Shown here: positions 1 through 9,433 of the stretch, piece by piece
How the letters are laid out: the number at the start of each line of letters is the position of its first letter
Numbering within the stretch: position 1 is the stretch's first letter
DNA from: Nocardiopsis sp. ATB16-24
GTDB taxonomy: Bacteria; Actinomycetota; Actinomycetes; Streptosporangiales; Streptosporangiaceae
Reading direction: 5' to 3'
NCBI RefSeq assembly: GCF_030271535.1
Contig: NZ_JASCXJ010000019.1
Location: 51,634 to 115,633, forward strand
Length of the DNA: 64,000 nt
The notes under the pieces: generated by a model
The model's database searches: none
What the model was told of the DNA's origin: nothing
Seen by the model: the letters and a program-made list of their open reading frames with translations, nothing else
Made by a program: the position numbers and the translations under genes

Positions 1-561
1 CTACGCGGAAGCATCGTGCAGATTCGAGACACGGTCCGACTGCACAGGGCCACGGGAACGAACCTCACCAAAAGGGTCCGTTCGATTATCAACAAAGCAG
101 AGGGTGTCGCCGAGAAACACGGCCCTGGAACCCGAGTCGCCTGCCTCTACGTACATGAGGACTTCGATGCGGTCGACGGTCCGGCCCACGTGGAAGCCCA
201 TCGGCGTGTGGAGCAGGAAATCCATAGGCAACTGGGCCATGGACACTATGTTCTGGCGGTTGCCGAGATGGAGGCGTGGATGCTCCTCTTCCCTGAAGCG
301 TTGCCCGCGGTGATGCAGGCGTGGAAACTTCCCGCCAAGCGCCTGGGCAAAGACACCGGCCGGTTTCCCGATCCCAAAGGGATCCTCATGCGTGAGGTTT
401 CCAAAGCCGCAGGGCGCCGCTATTCCAAGTCCGACGCACCCGCTGTATTCCGGGCCATTGTCGAGGGCGGACACTTGGAAAAACCACGTGGGATGAACAG
501 TCCCTGGAAGCGCTTCTGGCAGGATGTCGAGAAGTGCGGACAAGAACACTTCCGCAGGTAA
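1..561 (+). CDS. DUF4276-like protein, 5' end outside the window
   Basis: The reading frame is open to the first base, so the true start lies upstream; the GTG at 16 is only the first start-like codon inside the window. The visible part has an acidic strand around VHEDFDAVD and a later EMEAWMLLFPEA segment. That arrangement resembles the TOPRIM-like DUF4276 family, whose members often sit beside an AAA ATPase in mobile or defence contexts. The role is unknown and the upstream partner cannot be seen. The gene converges on a dead IS701-type transposase 33 bases away, so this edge may be a horizontally acquired patch. Family assignment is by motif resemblance only. Confidence 0.6.
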   Translation, partial: LRGSIVQIRDTVRLHRATGTNLTKRVRSIINKAEGVAEKHGPGTRVACLYVHEDFDAVDGPAHVEAHRRVEQEIHRQLGHGHYVLAVAEMEAWMLLFPEALPAVMQAWKLPAKRLGKDTGRFPDPKGILMREVSKAAGRRYSKSDAPAVFRAIVEGGHLEKPRGMNSPWKRFWQDVEKCGQEHFRR

Positions 562-594
562 TGGCCTTAGTGCTCCATTCGTAGATCCGGTTTG

Positions 595-1332
595 TCATGA
601 TCCGCGGGCTTCCTGTATGCGGTAGTGGCAGTGCCGGACCTGCGCTTGGTGGGAGCGTCTGAATACCGACCGGACCAGCATGTGCTCCTGGGTGGACTCG
701 GATCTGAACAGGGCGTGGAACAGGCGGGCGATCTCGTTGCAGGTCAACGCCACCACCCCGTCCGGATCCGGATGGTGGCGAACCTCCCGCGGACGGCACA
801 GGGATACGAACGCGTAGGCGACCATGGCCAGCAAGCTCCACCGGTGCCAGGAGGTCTATGTCCGCACCCGGTGCTCATCCAGTCCGGCCAGGCCCTTGCC
901 CTGGGCGAAGGACTCCTCCACTCGCCAGTAGTACCCGGCTACCGCCACCAGGCGGGCCAAAGGCACCGGCTCGGGGGCGTAACACCGGTGGAACGCCAGC
1001 TCACCAGTGATCCGATTGTGGCGCGGCGGCACCCACCACACCCCGGCCCGGTTCGCACGGCCGTGGAGGAGCGCCCAGTCATAGAAGCTCCCCCTTGGCG
1101 CCGGCCCTCGCGGAGCGCTTCTGCCAGGCGGTGCCGGGCAGCACACCGCCGGCTCTTTGAGCGGGAGCGGGCCGCGCGGGGTGGCCAGGCGGTCGGTGAC
1201 AGAGACCGCCATCACGTGCCCGGTGCGGCGTTCCTCCAAAAAGGCGCGTAGATCGGGGTTGCGTCCGTAGACCTCGTCGGCGGCCACCCAGACGCCGGAG
1301 GCCGACGCCAAATAGGCGCGGGGAGTGACAAG
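595..1332 (-). pseudogene. IS701-type transposase remnant, truncated and with an internal amber stop
   Basis: On the minus strand, translation from about 1332 gives typical IS701/DDE transposase sequence (WVAADEVYGRNPDLRAFLEE, then WWVPPRHNRITGELAFHRCY, YYWRVEESFAQGKGLAGLDEHRVRT). It stops at a TAG at 856-858. The same frame continues directly with TSWHRWSLLAMVAYAFVSL and the family C-terminus, ending at 595. The stop therefore looks like a single Trp-to-amber change (TGG to TAG), not a frameshift. The N-terminal half of the transposase is missing: sequence upstream of about 1332 is unrelated. No terminal inverted repeats were found. The element is inactive. Confidence 0.85.
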
Positions 1333-1620
1333 ACACAGGTCGAGATCGGTGTCTGGGTCACTTAAGGGCCTCACGACCTCCCAGAACCCCTGGGTGCCAG
1401 GGTTCCTCTCGCACACCCGTAACGATCGGGGTAAGGCTGGTTGGTCGGGAAAGTTCTGCTGGACTGCGCCGGTGATGGTCGAAAAGATCTGTGAGTGCGG
1501 TGCGCGGCTGTGGATCCGGGTGCACCCCCGCCTCATCGGTGAGTGACGGGATGGGTGGTGCGCACTCACCGACCCGGGATCGCGGCCCCGTGCACCCGCC
1601 GGAGCACCCCCCGAACACGC

Positions 1621-1660
1621 AAAAGCCCCTGACCACTGCGCTTTCGCGCTTGTCAGGGGC
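1621..1660 (-). terminator. rho-independent terminator of tRNA-His
   Basis: A 9-bp stem (1625-1633 paired with 1652-1660) is followed, in minus-strand reading, by TTTT. It lies 12 bases past the tRNA 3' end and is the expected terminator of the orn-tRNA side transcript. Confidence 0.8.
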
Positions 1661-1672
1661 CTTCGCCTCTGG

Positions 1673-1746
1673 GGTGAGTGACGGGACTTGAACCCGCGAC
1701 ATCTTGGACCACAACCAAGTGCTCTGCCAGCTGAGCTACACCCACC
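1673..1746 (-). tRNA. tRNA-His (GTG anticodon)
   Basis: The minus strand folds as a complete tRNA. It has a 7-bp acceptor stem (1739-1745 with 1674-1680), the D-arm sequence TAGCTCAGCTGGCAGAGC, an anticodon arm CTTGG-TTGTGGT-CCAAG with anticodon GTG, and a T-arm with GGTTCAAGTCC. Position 1746 supplies the extra G-1 and 1673 the C73 discriminator, the histidine identity pair. CCA is not encoded. It is downstream of and on the same strand as orn, an arrangement common in actinomycetes. Confidence 0.95.
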
Positions 1747-1812
1747 ACGTGCGCCTGACCTCTCGGCCCTGCGTACGTATGAGATCTTAGCCGACTCTGA
1801 GGAGTGCTTCGA

Positions 1813-2472
1813 TCAGTTTTCGGCCGAGTCGTCTTCGGGTGCCCCGGCCGCGGCCTCGCGGGCCTTCCTTCCGGTGCCGCCGGCGACCACTTCGGCGGCG
1901 ATCGCGCGGGCGGTGGCCGAGTTCGGACCGGGCTCGGGGACGAAGGCCGCGGCGCGGTAGTACCGCAGCTCATGGATGCTGTCGGTGATGTCGGCCAGTG
2001 CCCGGTGGCCGCCGTTCTTGTCGGGGCTGGCGTAGTACACGCGCGGGTACCAGCGGCGCAGCAGCTCCTTGATGGAGGACACGTCCACCATCCGGTAGTG
2101 CAGGAAATCGTCGATGCGTTTCATGTCACGTGCCAGGAACGTGCGGTCGGTGGCGATGGAGTTGCCGCACAGCGGGGCCTTGCGCGGCTCGGTCACGTAC
2201 CGGCGGATGTGCTCCAGGACGAGGTCCTCGGCCTCCTCCAGGGTCACGCCCTTGTCCAGCTCGTCGAGCAGGCCCGAGGAGGTGTGCATCTCGCGCACGA
2301 AGTCGCCCATGTTGTCCAGTGCGGCCTGCGGGGGTCTGATCACGACGTCCACACCCTCGTCGAGGATGTTGAGCTCCCTGTCGGTGATCAGACAGGCCAC
2401 CTCGATCAGCGCGTCGCGTTCGAAGTCCAGGCCCGTCATCTCGCAGTCGATCCACACCAAACTGTCATTCAT
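1813..2472 (-). CDS. orn: oligoribonuclease
   Basis: A DEDD-family 3'-5' exoribonuclease that degrades 2-5-mer RNAs (and pGpG) to mononucleotides in the cytoplasm. The 219-residue protein starts at an ATG ([16 protein letters not shown]), giving the family N-terminus with the first catalytic Asp/Glu pair (D9, E11). ExoII and ExoIII features follow ([10 protein letters not shown] near 104-113, and [11 protein letters not shown] near 156-166 with the catalytic His and Asp). The open frame extends far upstream on the minus strand, but the extension is proline-rich antisense of the neighbouring gene and is rejected. The C-terminal ~30 residues are an acidic/alanine tail beyond the usual ~180-residue core, as in other actinobacteria. 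Confidence 0.95.
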   Translation of the reverse strand: MNDSLVWIDCEMTGLDFERDALIEVACLITDRELNILDEGVDVVIRPPQAALDNMGDFVREMHTSSGLLDELDKGVTLEEAEDLVLEHIRRYVTEPRKAPLCGNSIATDRTFLARDMKRIDDFLHYRMVDVSSIKELLRRWYPRVYYASPDKNGGHRALADITDSIHELRYYRAAAFVPEPGPNSATARAIAAEVVAGGTGRKAREAAAGAPEDDSAEN

Positions 2473-2518
2473 ACCGGTCAGCTTAGAGGTTCGCGCGGTA
2501 TGACCGGGATGGTGAAGG

Positions 2519-2542
2519 GTGGCCGACGGCACCGTCGGCCAC
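2519..2542 (-). terminator. hairpin after the DUF2510 gene
   Basis: A perfect 11-bp stem (2519-2529 with 2532-2542) with a very short loop lies 21 bases past the stop of the upstream minus-strand gene and just before the orn start. It has no T-run, as is usual in high-GC actinomycetes, so it is inferred to be a terminator. Confidence 0.6.
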
Positions 2543-2563
2543 GGCCACCCTTGCGGAAGGGAA

Positions 2564-4447
2564 TCAGTCCCAGACCCAGCTGTCGGAGACGCCGGGGGGA
2601 GCGCCCACGTTGAAGATCGCGTACATCCAGTCCCACACGTCCCAGAACTGGAGGTAGGCCAGGATGCCCAGGACGAGCACGACGAAGAGCAACGTGAAGC
2701 AGCCGCATCCGCAGCCGCGTCGTTTCTTGGGCTGGTGCGGGGGCCGCTGCTGGTAGGGCTGCGGGGGTCCTCCCGGGACTCCGGGCCGGTCCCACTGGGA
2801 GCGCGGAGGACCGCCGGGGTGGCCTCCGCCCATCGGAGGTGGACCACCGTGGCCTCCGCCCATCGGAGGCGGGCCGCCGTGGCCACCGGGCATCGGGCCC
2901 GGGACGGGCGGGTAGCCGGGCGGCGGGCCGGGGGGACGGCCCATCGCGTGCGGGGGCGGGCCGTGGGGGCCCTGTGGCGGGCGAGGAGGGGCTCCGCCCA
3001 TCTGCTGGGGAGGCGGGTACCCGGGCGGCGAGTAGCCGGGGGGCTGCTGGTACCCGGGTGGGGGACCCAGGGGGGGAGGCTGGGGTCCGGAGTGCGGCGG
3101 GGAGGGGAACGCGCCGGGCTGGGGCCCGGAGGGGGCCGCGGGCGGTGCGGAGTATCCGTGCTGGGGGCCCGAGGGATGGGACGTGGGGGGTTGTCCACCG
3201 GGGAAGGGGCGGGCGGAGGGCTGGGGGCCCGAAGCCTGCTGGTCCGGCCGGGGCGGGGAAGGCCAGGGCGCGGCCGGTTGGGCGCCGCTGGGTGCGCCGG
3301 AGGCCGAGTCCGGGTTCTGCTCCTGGGGGGTGGCCTGCTCCTCGGAGTGGTGCCGTGCCTCCTCCCGCCGCTGCTCGGTCTCCTCCTGCCGTTCGGCGGC
3401 CTCTCGGAGTTCGGCCTCCTTACGTCGGCGTTCCTCCTCCTGGCGCTTGGCCGCCTCCTCCTCGGCCTGGCGGCGCTGTTCCTTGCGCTCCTCGGAGAGG
3501 TCGGCCCACCCCTCCTTGAGGTTGCCGAGGAACTTGTTGAACTTGCCGCCCTTCTTGCCGTCGTCCTCCTCCGTGCCCCCGGAGAGCGCGGGGTCGCCGG
3601 GTTCGAGCACGGCCGTTCCGGAGGTCTCGCCGCCGGTATCGGGGTCGAACACCGCGGTGCGGGGGGTCTGGCCGATGGCGTCGGGGTCGAACACCGCCGT
3701 GCGGGGGACCTCCTGGCCGACGCTGCCGCTCAGGTCCGACGTGGGGATCGCGTCATCGCTCAGGTCCGAGGTGGGAAGGTCGTCGTCGGTGAGGTCGGCG
3801 GTCGGCATCTCGTCGTCGTCCCGACCTCCCGGAGCGGACGGGTCGGTTCGCATGGCGGACGCGGTGGCGCCCAGGTCCGTGGTGGGTTCCTCGTCGCCGG
3901 TGTCCGATGTCGAGGAGGGGGCGAGGCGGATGGTGCTGGGCTCGTCGTCCACGGGGGCGGAGGAGGGGTCGCGTGCCCACGCCGGGTCGATCCGGATGGT
4001 GCCGGGCTCGTCGCCGATCTGGGGCGGGGAGGGCGGCGGGGGCGTGGCCTGCGAGGAGGGGTCCGGTGTCGAGGAGGGGTTGATGCGGATGGTGCTGGGT
4101 TCGTCGTCCACGGGGGCATCAGGAGCCGCCGCCGCTCTTTGTGCCCACGCCGGGTCGATCCGGACGGTGCCGGGTTCGTCGCCGATCTGGGGTTCGGGGG
4201 GAGCGGCCGGACCCAGGCGCACCGTCCCGGGGTCCTCCTCCTCGATCTCCATGGGAGGGGAGGGCTCCTGCCCGGAGCCGCCCAGAGAGGTGGTGGGAGC
4301 CTCCTCGTCGTCGGAGCCGCCGGTACCGCCCTGGAGTTCGCTCAGGGAACGGGTATGCCGTGTCCACTCGTCACCGTTCCACCATCTGAGCGTTTGCGCA
4401 TCGCCCTGCGGGTCGGCATACCAACCCGGCTCGATAGATCCACCCAT
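2564..4447 (-). CDS. DUF2510 membrane protein with arrays of short Thr-containing motifs
   Basis: A 627-residue protein. Residues 1-35 are a DUF2510 domain ([23 protein letters not shown]), a small Trp-rich module usually found at the N-terminus of actinobacterial membrane proteins. Residues ~50-240 are acidic and carry three families of repeats: five copies of [GS]T[VI]R[IL]xP, four of PTxDL, and three of TAV[FL][DE]P. A charged coiled-coil-like stretch follows ([18 protein letters not shown]), then a ~200-residue Pro/Gly-rich linker. Near 580-605 a Cys-rich basic patch ([10 protein letters not shown]) precedes a single transmembrane helix, and a ~25-residue tail follows. Topology suggests a cytoplasmic N-terminus tethered at the membrane. 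The repeated Thr motifs could be kinase/FHA docking sites (inference). Function is unknown. Confidence 0.85.
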   Translation of the reverse strand: MGGSIEPGWYADPQGDAQTLRWWNGDEWTRHTRSLSELQGGTGGSDDEEAPTTSLGGSGQEPSPPMEIEEEDPGTVRLGPAAPPEPQIGDEPGTVRIDPAWAQRAAAAPDAPVDDEPSTIRINPSSTPDPSSQATPPPPSPPQIGDEPGTIRIDPAWARDPSSAPVDDEPSTIRLAPSSTSDTGDEEPTTDLGATASAMRTDPSAPGGRDDDEMPTADLTDDDLPTSDLSDDAIPTSDLSGSVGQEVPRTAVFDPDAIGQTPRTAVFDPDTGGETSGTAVLEPGDPALSGGTEEDDGKKGGKFNKFLGNLKEGWADLSEERKEQRRQAEEEAAKRQEEERRRKEAELREAAERQEETEQRREEARHHSEEQATPQEQNPDSASGAPSGAQPAAPWPSPPRPDQQASGPQPSARPFPGGQPPTSHPSGPQHGYSAPPAAPSGPQPGAFPSPPHSGPQPPPLGPPPGYQQPPGYSPPGYPPPQQMGGAPPRPPQGPHGPPPHAMGRPPGPPPGYPPVPGPMPGGHGGPPPMGGGHGGPPPMGGGHPGGPPRSQWDRPGVPGGPPQPYQQRPPHQPKKRRGCGCGCFTLLFVVLVLGILAYLQFWDVWDWMYAIFNVGAPPGVSDSWVWD

Positions 4448-4547
4448 GGGCGACAGACTAAGGGGTTTCGGACCGGTGATGAACCAGTGGTACCCCGTTC
4501 TCCCTGATCACGCGGCCGTGGGGCTTTTCGGTCCTATCGCGGTGTGC

Positions 4548-5177
4548 TCATCCGATCGCGGAGGGTCGCGGTCGTGGGGGTGTGTCAGGAAGCCGGAGGC
4601 GCTCGTCGGTGGGCGGAGCACAGCCCAGCAGTCGTGCGGTGTCGATGCGACCGGGCCCCTTGGAACAGGAGCCGGGGACCTGGTCGTGGCCGAAGTGGCC
4701 GCCCCGAGCCCACAGGCGCGCCGCGTCCTCGGCCGTGCCGCCGCCCGTTCCGGGCCGGCCCGCGGGCCAGACCCGGGCGACGCCCCAGGAGTCCAGCCAC
4801 GCCAGGATCGGCTCTCGGCCGCACATCGGACCGTCGGTGAAGGGTTCCTCCCGCGAGGCGACCACCGCCACCACCAGACACACGCGCCCCTCATGGCCGT
4901 GGTCGAGAGGTCGGCCGTGGGGCCGGGTACCACCCAGGTCCAGGCGTCCCCGACGGGTCGCCGCCAGTGTCTGGACCACCTCTCCGGTCAGGGGGTTCCA
5001 CACCAGGTGTGAGGTGTGTCCACCGTCCAGCATCCGCCGCGCCTCCTCGCGCGCGGACCAGGCCCGCGGATCGGATCCCGTCACCGTCCACACGGCGCGT
5101 GGAGCACCGATCCCCGCGGGCGCCGGGGCGGTGTCGCCACCGAGCCTCTCTGCTTCGGGCATCCACGCTCTCGCCAC
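4548..5177 (-). CDS. hypothetical protein with amidase/PGRP-like features
   Basis: About 209 residues if it starts at the GTG at 5177, which has AAGGGGAGG just upstream; an in-frame ATG at 5162 lacks a ribosome site. The segment HLVWNPLTGEVVQTLAATRRG looks like the early strand of amidase_2/PGRP domains. ILAWLDSWGVARVWPAG and GGHFGHDQVPGS match motifs in actinobacterial and phage amidase-like proteins. No signal peptide is visible. The usual DHxDPG continuation after the QVPG motif is replaced by CSKGPG, so catalytic ability is doubtful. It is separated from the DUF2510 gene by 100 bases on the same strand. The coding call is fairly safe, the function only suggestive. Confidence 0.65.
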   Translation of the reverse strand: MARAWMPEAERLGGDTAPAPAGIGAPRAVWTVTGSDPRAWSAREEARRMLDGGHTSHLVWNPLTGEVVQTLAATRRGRLDLGGTRPHGRPLDHGHEGRVCLVVAVVASREEPFTDGPMCGREPILAWLDSWGVARVWPAGRPGTGGGTAEDAARLWARGGHFGHDQVPGSCSKGPGRIDTARLLGCAPPTDERLRLPDTPPRPRPSAIG

Positions 5178-5360
5178 GGTCCTCCCCTTCCGTTCCAGGG
5201 GCGCTCCCGGCCCCTTTTTCTGGGTACGCCGGCGTGGGGGAGAAGTCCATAGCCCCTCGCCCCAAGGACAGGGACTTGTCACCGGCGGGGTGTGTTCGGC
5301 CCGGCCGAGGACGGATCATCGGCCGGAAGGGGGGAGGGGGATCGCGCCGGAGCCACGAGA

Positions 5361-5399
5361 GCGGACGGGCCGCGGTGCCATGCACCACGACCCGTCCGC
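5361..5399 (-). terminator. hairpin after the first SBP-VWA gene
   Basis: A 9-bp stem (5361-5369 with 5391-5399) sits 13 bases downstream of the stop of the minus-strand gene ending at 5413. It has no T-run and is inferred to be a terminator. Confidence 0.55.
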
Positions 5400-5412
5400 C
5401 TTGGGGCGAGGA

Positions 5413-7185
5413 TCACTCGGAGTCGCTCCCGGAGATGCGCAGGGAGAACGCCTGGAGGAAGATGTCACCGATCTCGGTGGGGTCCTCCGTCATGTAGGCG
5501 GCGCCGCCGGTGGCCGCGGCGATCTCCTGGAGCGGCTCCAGGTTCTGCACGTCGGGTCCGAACGCGATCGTGATGATCGGGATCGGCCGCGCCGGGTCCG
5601 AGATCGTGTCGATCTCGGACAGCAACTCGTCCAGTTCCAGCCCGCCGCCGGGGTTGTCGTCGTCGCCGTCCGTGAGCATGAGGATGACGTTGGTCCGGTC
5701 CGGCTGGTAGGTGCTCGACATCTCCTGGTAGGCGGCCAGGTAGGTGTCGTACAGCGCCGTGTCGCCCTGCGGCAACGGCTCCATGGAGGAGAGTGCCCCC
5801 GCCAGGACGTCCCTGTGCTCGGTGCCGTCGTCGGAGGTGGCCTGTAGTTCGCGGATGGGGGCGATCTCCTGGTGGTGCAGGCCGTTGTTGACGTCGGTGG
5901 AGAACTCCCACAGTCCCAGCTCGGAGGAGTCGGTGAACATCTGTAGCCCCTGCGTGGCGGCGGCGCTGGTCACCTGCATGCGGGTCATCCCGGTTCCGGG
6001 CACCTCCGCCAGCATCGACCCGGAGATGTCCACGATCGTCAGTACCCGGGAGTCCATCTTGAGCTGGTTCCAGGAACGGATCAGGTCACCGGCCATACCC
6101 TCGGACGGGTTGGGGAGTTCGGCCGGAGGTTCCTCGGAGAAGCCGGTCTCCTTGGTGAGCACGGAGGTGTCGATCTCCCCCTCGGGGCCGCGGAAGCCCT
6201 GTGCCAGGAGGTGCTCGCGGGCGTCGTCGCCGCGCACCGCCGCACGGAACTCCTCTGCGGCGCGGGTGATGTCGCTCTCCTCGCTGCGCACGATGTAGGG
6301 GTAGTCGAGGTAGTAGGTGCCGCCCTCCAGGTAGCCGGCCCGGGCGGTGGAGTCCCCGTGCGCGGCGTTGTAGCGCCACACGGCCTGCTCCGACATCACC
6401 ATCGTCGGAGGGGCCTCGGCGGTGCCGCCGCTGAAGGCCAGGAAGGCCGACTCCTCGTCGGCGGACGCGCCCTGGTGCAGGGTCTGGAGGGCGGCGGTCA
6501 TGTGCGCGTTGAAGGTGTCGGTGTCGGGGGTGGCCTCCTCCAGGGCCCCGTGCAGCAGGTAGAGCGTGCCCAGGCCGGTGGAGCTACGCGCGGGGTCGAC
6601 CACGCGGACGGTGCGGTCCGTCTCGTCGGTCGGCGCGCCGGTGGGGATGACGTCCGTCCAGGTGGCGGGCTCCTCTCCGTCCTCGGCGAACTCGGCGAGT
6701 TCGGCCAGGACCAGGGGCGAACGGGCCACGGAGGTTCCGGTCTCGGTGATGACGGCGTCGCCGGCCTGGCTCTGCACCAGGCGCGGCCACACCGAGGAGT
6801 CGGGGATCCACACGTCGGAGTCGGTGTCGCCCATGGTGGCGCCCGCTCCGGTGATGCCGAACGCGACGTTGGCGGAGTCGACCTGGCGCACCTGTACGTG
6901 CACGCAGCGCCCGTCCACCTGGTGTTCCTCGGTGTTGAAGTCGGCGGCGACGTCGTCCAGGGCCGGGACCAGTTCCGGGCTGGCCGCGACGTCCAGTGTG
7001 ATGGCCGAGCCTCGGCAGCCGTCGGACTGGCCGAACACGTACACGCCCGCCACGGCGAGGCCGAGCACGATCACCAGGGCCGCGGCCAGGGCGGCGAAGG
7101 CGCCGCCGCGGCCGCGCCGGCGCCGGGATCGGCGAGAGGGTTCTTCTGCGTATCTTCCGCGGTGACGTCCCACAGCTTTCCTCAC
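5413..7185 (-). CDS. membrane-anchored substrate-binding and VWA domain protein (intact metal site)
   Basis: A 590-residue protein. A basic N-terminus and one membrane helix (residues ~29-51) are followed by an extracellular periplasmic-binding-like domain (~60-370: ITLDVAASPELVPALDDVAADFN, DVWIPDSSVWPRL, SEQAVWRYN) and a C-terminal von Willebrand A domain (~375-590). The VWA metal-ion-dependent adhesion site is complete: DISGS (D386, S388, S390), T476 in GDTALYD and D506 in LTDGD. Such SBP-VWA proteins are widespread in actinobacteria and thought to act at the cell surface; no ligand is known. The neighbour on the same strand (7604-9433) is a diverged paralog with the same domain order. The start MRKAVGRHRG is the first in-frame ATG. 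Confidence 0.9.
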   Translation of the reverse strand: MRKAVGRHRGRYAEEPSRRSRRRRGRGGAFAALAAALVIVLGLAVAGVYVFGQSDGCRGSAITLDVAASPELVPALDDVAADFNTEEHQVDGRCVHVQVRQVDSANVAFGITGAGATMGDTDSDVWIPDSSVWPRLVQSQAGDAVITETGTSVARSPLVLAELAEFAEDGEEPATWTDVIPTGAPTDETDRTVRVVDPARSSTGLGTLYLLHGALEEATPDTDTFNAHMTAALQTLHQGASADEESAFLAFSGGTAEAPPTMVMSEQAVWRYNAAHGDSTARAGYLEGGTYYLDYPYIVRSEESDITRAAEEFRAAVRGDDAREHLLAQGFRGPEGEIDTSVLTKETGFSEEPPAELPNPSEGMAGDLIRSWNQLKMDSRVLTIVDISGSMLAEVPGTGMTRMQVTSAAATQGLQMFTDSSELGLWEFSTDVNNGLHHQEIAPIRELQATSDDGTEHRDVLAGALSSMEPLPQGDTALYDTYLAAYQEMSSTYQPDRTNVILMLTDGDDDNPGGGLELDELLSEIDTISDPARPIPIITIAFGPDVQNLEPLQEIAAATGGAAYMTEDPTEIGDIFLQAFSLRISGSDSE

Positions 7186-7603
7186 GGGGTGGTGTACGGA
7201 ACGAATGTCGTACGGGGGGATGTGTCGGTACGGGGCGAGCGGTACGGGAGGGTACGCGCCACCGGTGCGGTGAACGGGACCGCACGTGTCCTCGTGGTGG
7301 GAACGGTACTCAACGGTTCAGGTCGGGGGGATTTCCCCCGAAACGACCATGGGGTGGTGGAGCCGAAGAGGCCCCCGAGCAAACCTGAGTACAGTGCCGA
7401 TTACCTCGGGAAATTCTCTTGATTCTACCCGTGCCTCCCGAGGGGAAGCGGTCGGGCCGAAACCTGATTCCGATATCCGATCGAGACCCTCTCCGTGGTG
7501 GCCCCTCCCCCGGTACGGACCAGCGGGGGAGCCGGTGGTCCGGTTCCGTCCCTTCTTCGGTGGGCGGCCTTTCCGGGAACACCGCTTCCGAGGAGAGAGG
7601 TGT
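7186..7603. other. intergenic region between the two SBP-VWA genes
   Basis: 418 bases with no convincing gene, hairpin or repeat. It should hold the promoter of the 7185 gene, but I cannot place -35/-10 boxes with confidence. A somewhat AT-richer patch lies near 7385-7430. Confidence 0.5.
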
Positions 7604-9433
7604 TCAGTTGTCGCAGTCGGGCACGCACAGCCGCCGTGAGATGGAGCTGAGGAAGATGTCGCCGATCTCGTCCGGGTCCTCGGTGACGAACAACGACCCG
7701 CTGGTGGCCGCCGCGATCTGGCGCAGTTCCTCCGTCTCGGCCTGGGCTCCGAAGGCGATGATGAAGGTACTGACCGGACGTCGGGGGTCGAAGCGGTCCT
7801 GTAGCGCCGCGACCAGCTCCTCGTGGGAGATGTCGCTGGACCCCTCGTCCTGCCCGGCGGTCAGCAGGATGACGCTGTTGATCTTGTCCTCGTGGTAGTT
7901 GTCCTGCACCTGGTCGTAGGCGGCCAGGATGTTGTCGTACAGACGCGATTCGCCGCCCTGGACCGCGATCTCCTCGGCCACCTCGATGAGCTCCTGGCGG
8001 CGGGTGCCCTCACCGCTTCGGTCCGCCGTGCCCAACTGGTGCATGTCCGCGGCCTCGTCGCGACCGTTCCGTCCGTACTCATCCGACATCAGCCACAGGC
8101 CCATGTCGGTCTCGTCGGGGAACAGTGACAGGCCCAGGAGTGCCGCCTGCCGGGCGATCTCCAACCGGGTCGGCCCCCCGTCCAGGTCCTCGGCCATGCC
8201 GGCGGAGGTGTCGGCGAGCACCAGGGTGCGGCTGGGCATCGACAACCGGTTCCAGTCGGTGACCGACGCCAACAGGGCGTCCCCCGTCAGGTCCTCGTGG
8301 GTGGGCGGCTCCTCGGCGATCAGGCCGGGCTGCTGCGCCAGCTTCCGCGACGCGGTGCCGTCCGGCTCGCGAAAGCCCAGCTCGCGCAGGCGCGAACGAT
8401 AGGTGTCCTGCCGCAGCACCTCGTACAGGTCGGCGGCGGCCGAGCGCAGCGCGGAGGACTCCGTGGTGGTGACGTAGGGGTAGTCCATACCGACGGTGCC
8501 CTCGATCGGGTAGTGGGCCTCCAACTGCGGCGCGGACGGGGCGCGGTCGGCGTTGTAGGACACCACCGCCTGCTCGGGCACCACGATCACCGGATCGACG
8601 CGCTCCTCGGCGGTCCGCGAACCGGTGTAGAAGGTGCCGAGGTCGATCTCCCCGAACGCGCTGTCGAGCTGCACGTCGCGTACGAAGTCGGTCATGGCGG
8701 TGTCGGCGTCGTCGCCGCTGCCGAGGTGACGGCGGACGGCGTGCATGACGGTCATGCCGTCCGCGCCGCGGTTGGGGTCGACCATGACCAGGGGGCGCTG
8801 GGGGTCGCGCTCGCCGGGCAGGACGAGGGTCCAGGGGGTGTCGTCGGGATCCGGCATGCCCTCGGTGCCCTCCGGTGCGGCCAGGACCACCGGGGAACTG
8901 GCCAACGAGGGCGGATCGGTCTCGATGACGTGCGTGCCGCCCTCCGACACGCGGGTCAGCTCGACCCAGGCCGAGGACTCGGGCACCCACACGTGCGGTG
9001 CGATGGTGGAGTCCCCGGCGCGGCCTCCGACCAGGGCCGTCATGATGCGGTGTGGAGCGATCTCGTCCACCTGCGCGTACACGCACTCGCCGCCGTAGAC
9101 GGGGCGGTCGGAGTTGAACTCGTCGGCGGCCTCGCGCAACACCGGTGCGATGCTCTGGGTCGCCGACACGCGCAGGTAGCGCGTGTCATCGCATCCGAAC
9201 ATGTTCAGACCGAACGGGACCGCGATCGCGACGACGGCGATGAGAGCGACGACCATCGCGGTGACCCCCAGCGGCGACCTGAACACCCTGCGGGCGATCT
9301 CGGTCTTCGGCGAGGCGAGTCGGTGGCGTCCACTGGGCACGGGCACTCCGGGGATGTAGCTGTGGGCGGTCTCCGGCCGGTGGTCGTCCGGAAGCCGGTG
9401 GTGCGGGGCGGCCACGGGGCCGGGATCCCACAC
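7604..9433 (-). CDS. membrane-anchored substrate-binding and VWA-like protein with degenerate metal site
   Basis: A 609-residue paralog of the next gene on the strand. It has a cytoplasmic N-terminus of ~50 residues, a membrane helix (~55-75), a binding-protein-like domain (~85-390; HVWVPESSAWVEL, PEQAVVSYN, MDYPYVTTTESSA) and a VWA-like domain (~400-609). Aligned by eye to the paralog, the metal site has decayed: DxSxS is DTSAG (D408, S410, G412), the MIDAS Thr is Ser (S496 in GESRLYD), and the third-motif Asp is Ala (A526 in LLTAGQD). The fold should persist but divalent-metal binding is doubtful, suggesting a different or structural role. The first in-frame start is used; a later start inside the 50-residue N-terminal tail is possible. 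Confidence 0.85.
   Translation of the reverse strand: MWDPGPVAAPHHRLPDDHRPETAHSYIPGVPVPSGRHRLASPKTEIARRVFRSPLGVTAMVVALIAVVAIAVPFGLNMFGCDDTRYLRVSATQSIAPVLREAADEFNSDRPVYGGECVYAQVDEIAPHRIMTALVGGRAGDSTIAPHVWVPESSAWVELTRVSEGGTHVIETDPPSLASSPVVLAAPEGTEGMPDPDDTPWTLVLPGERDPQRPLVMVDPNRGADGMTVMHAVRRHLGSGDDADTAMTDFVRDVQLDSAFGEIDLGTFYTGSRTAEERVDPVIVVPEQAVVSYNADRAPSAPQLEAHYPIEGTVGMDYPYVTTTESSALRSAAADLYEVLRQDTYRSRLRELGFREPDGTASRKLAQQPGLIAEEPPTHEDLTGDALLASVTDWNRLSMPSRTLVLADTSAGMAEDLDGGPTRLEIARQAALLGLSLFPDETDMGLWLMSDEYGRNGRDEAADMHQLGTADRSGEGTRRQELIEVAEEIAVQGGESRLYDNILAAYDQVQDNYHEDKINSVILLTAGQDEGSSDISHEELVAALQDRFDPRRPVSTFIIAFGAQAETEELRQIAAATSGSLFVTEDPDEIGDIFLSSISRRLCVPDCDN

Noticed and set aside
1813..3198. 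461-residue version of oligoribonuclease
   Set aside because: The upstream 240 codons are Pro/Arg-rich overlap with the DUF2510 gene; the family N-terminus begins exactly at the ATG at 2472.
2519..4507. 662-codon plus-strand open frame
   Set aside because: It is the antisense shadow of the DUF2510 gene: Gly/Arg/Val-rich low complexity, no domain, no ribosome site, while the minus strand has a recognisable domain and TM helix.
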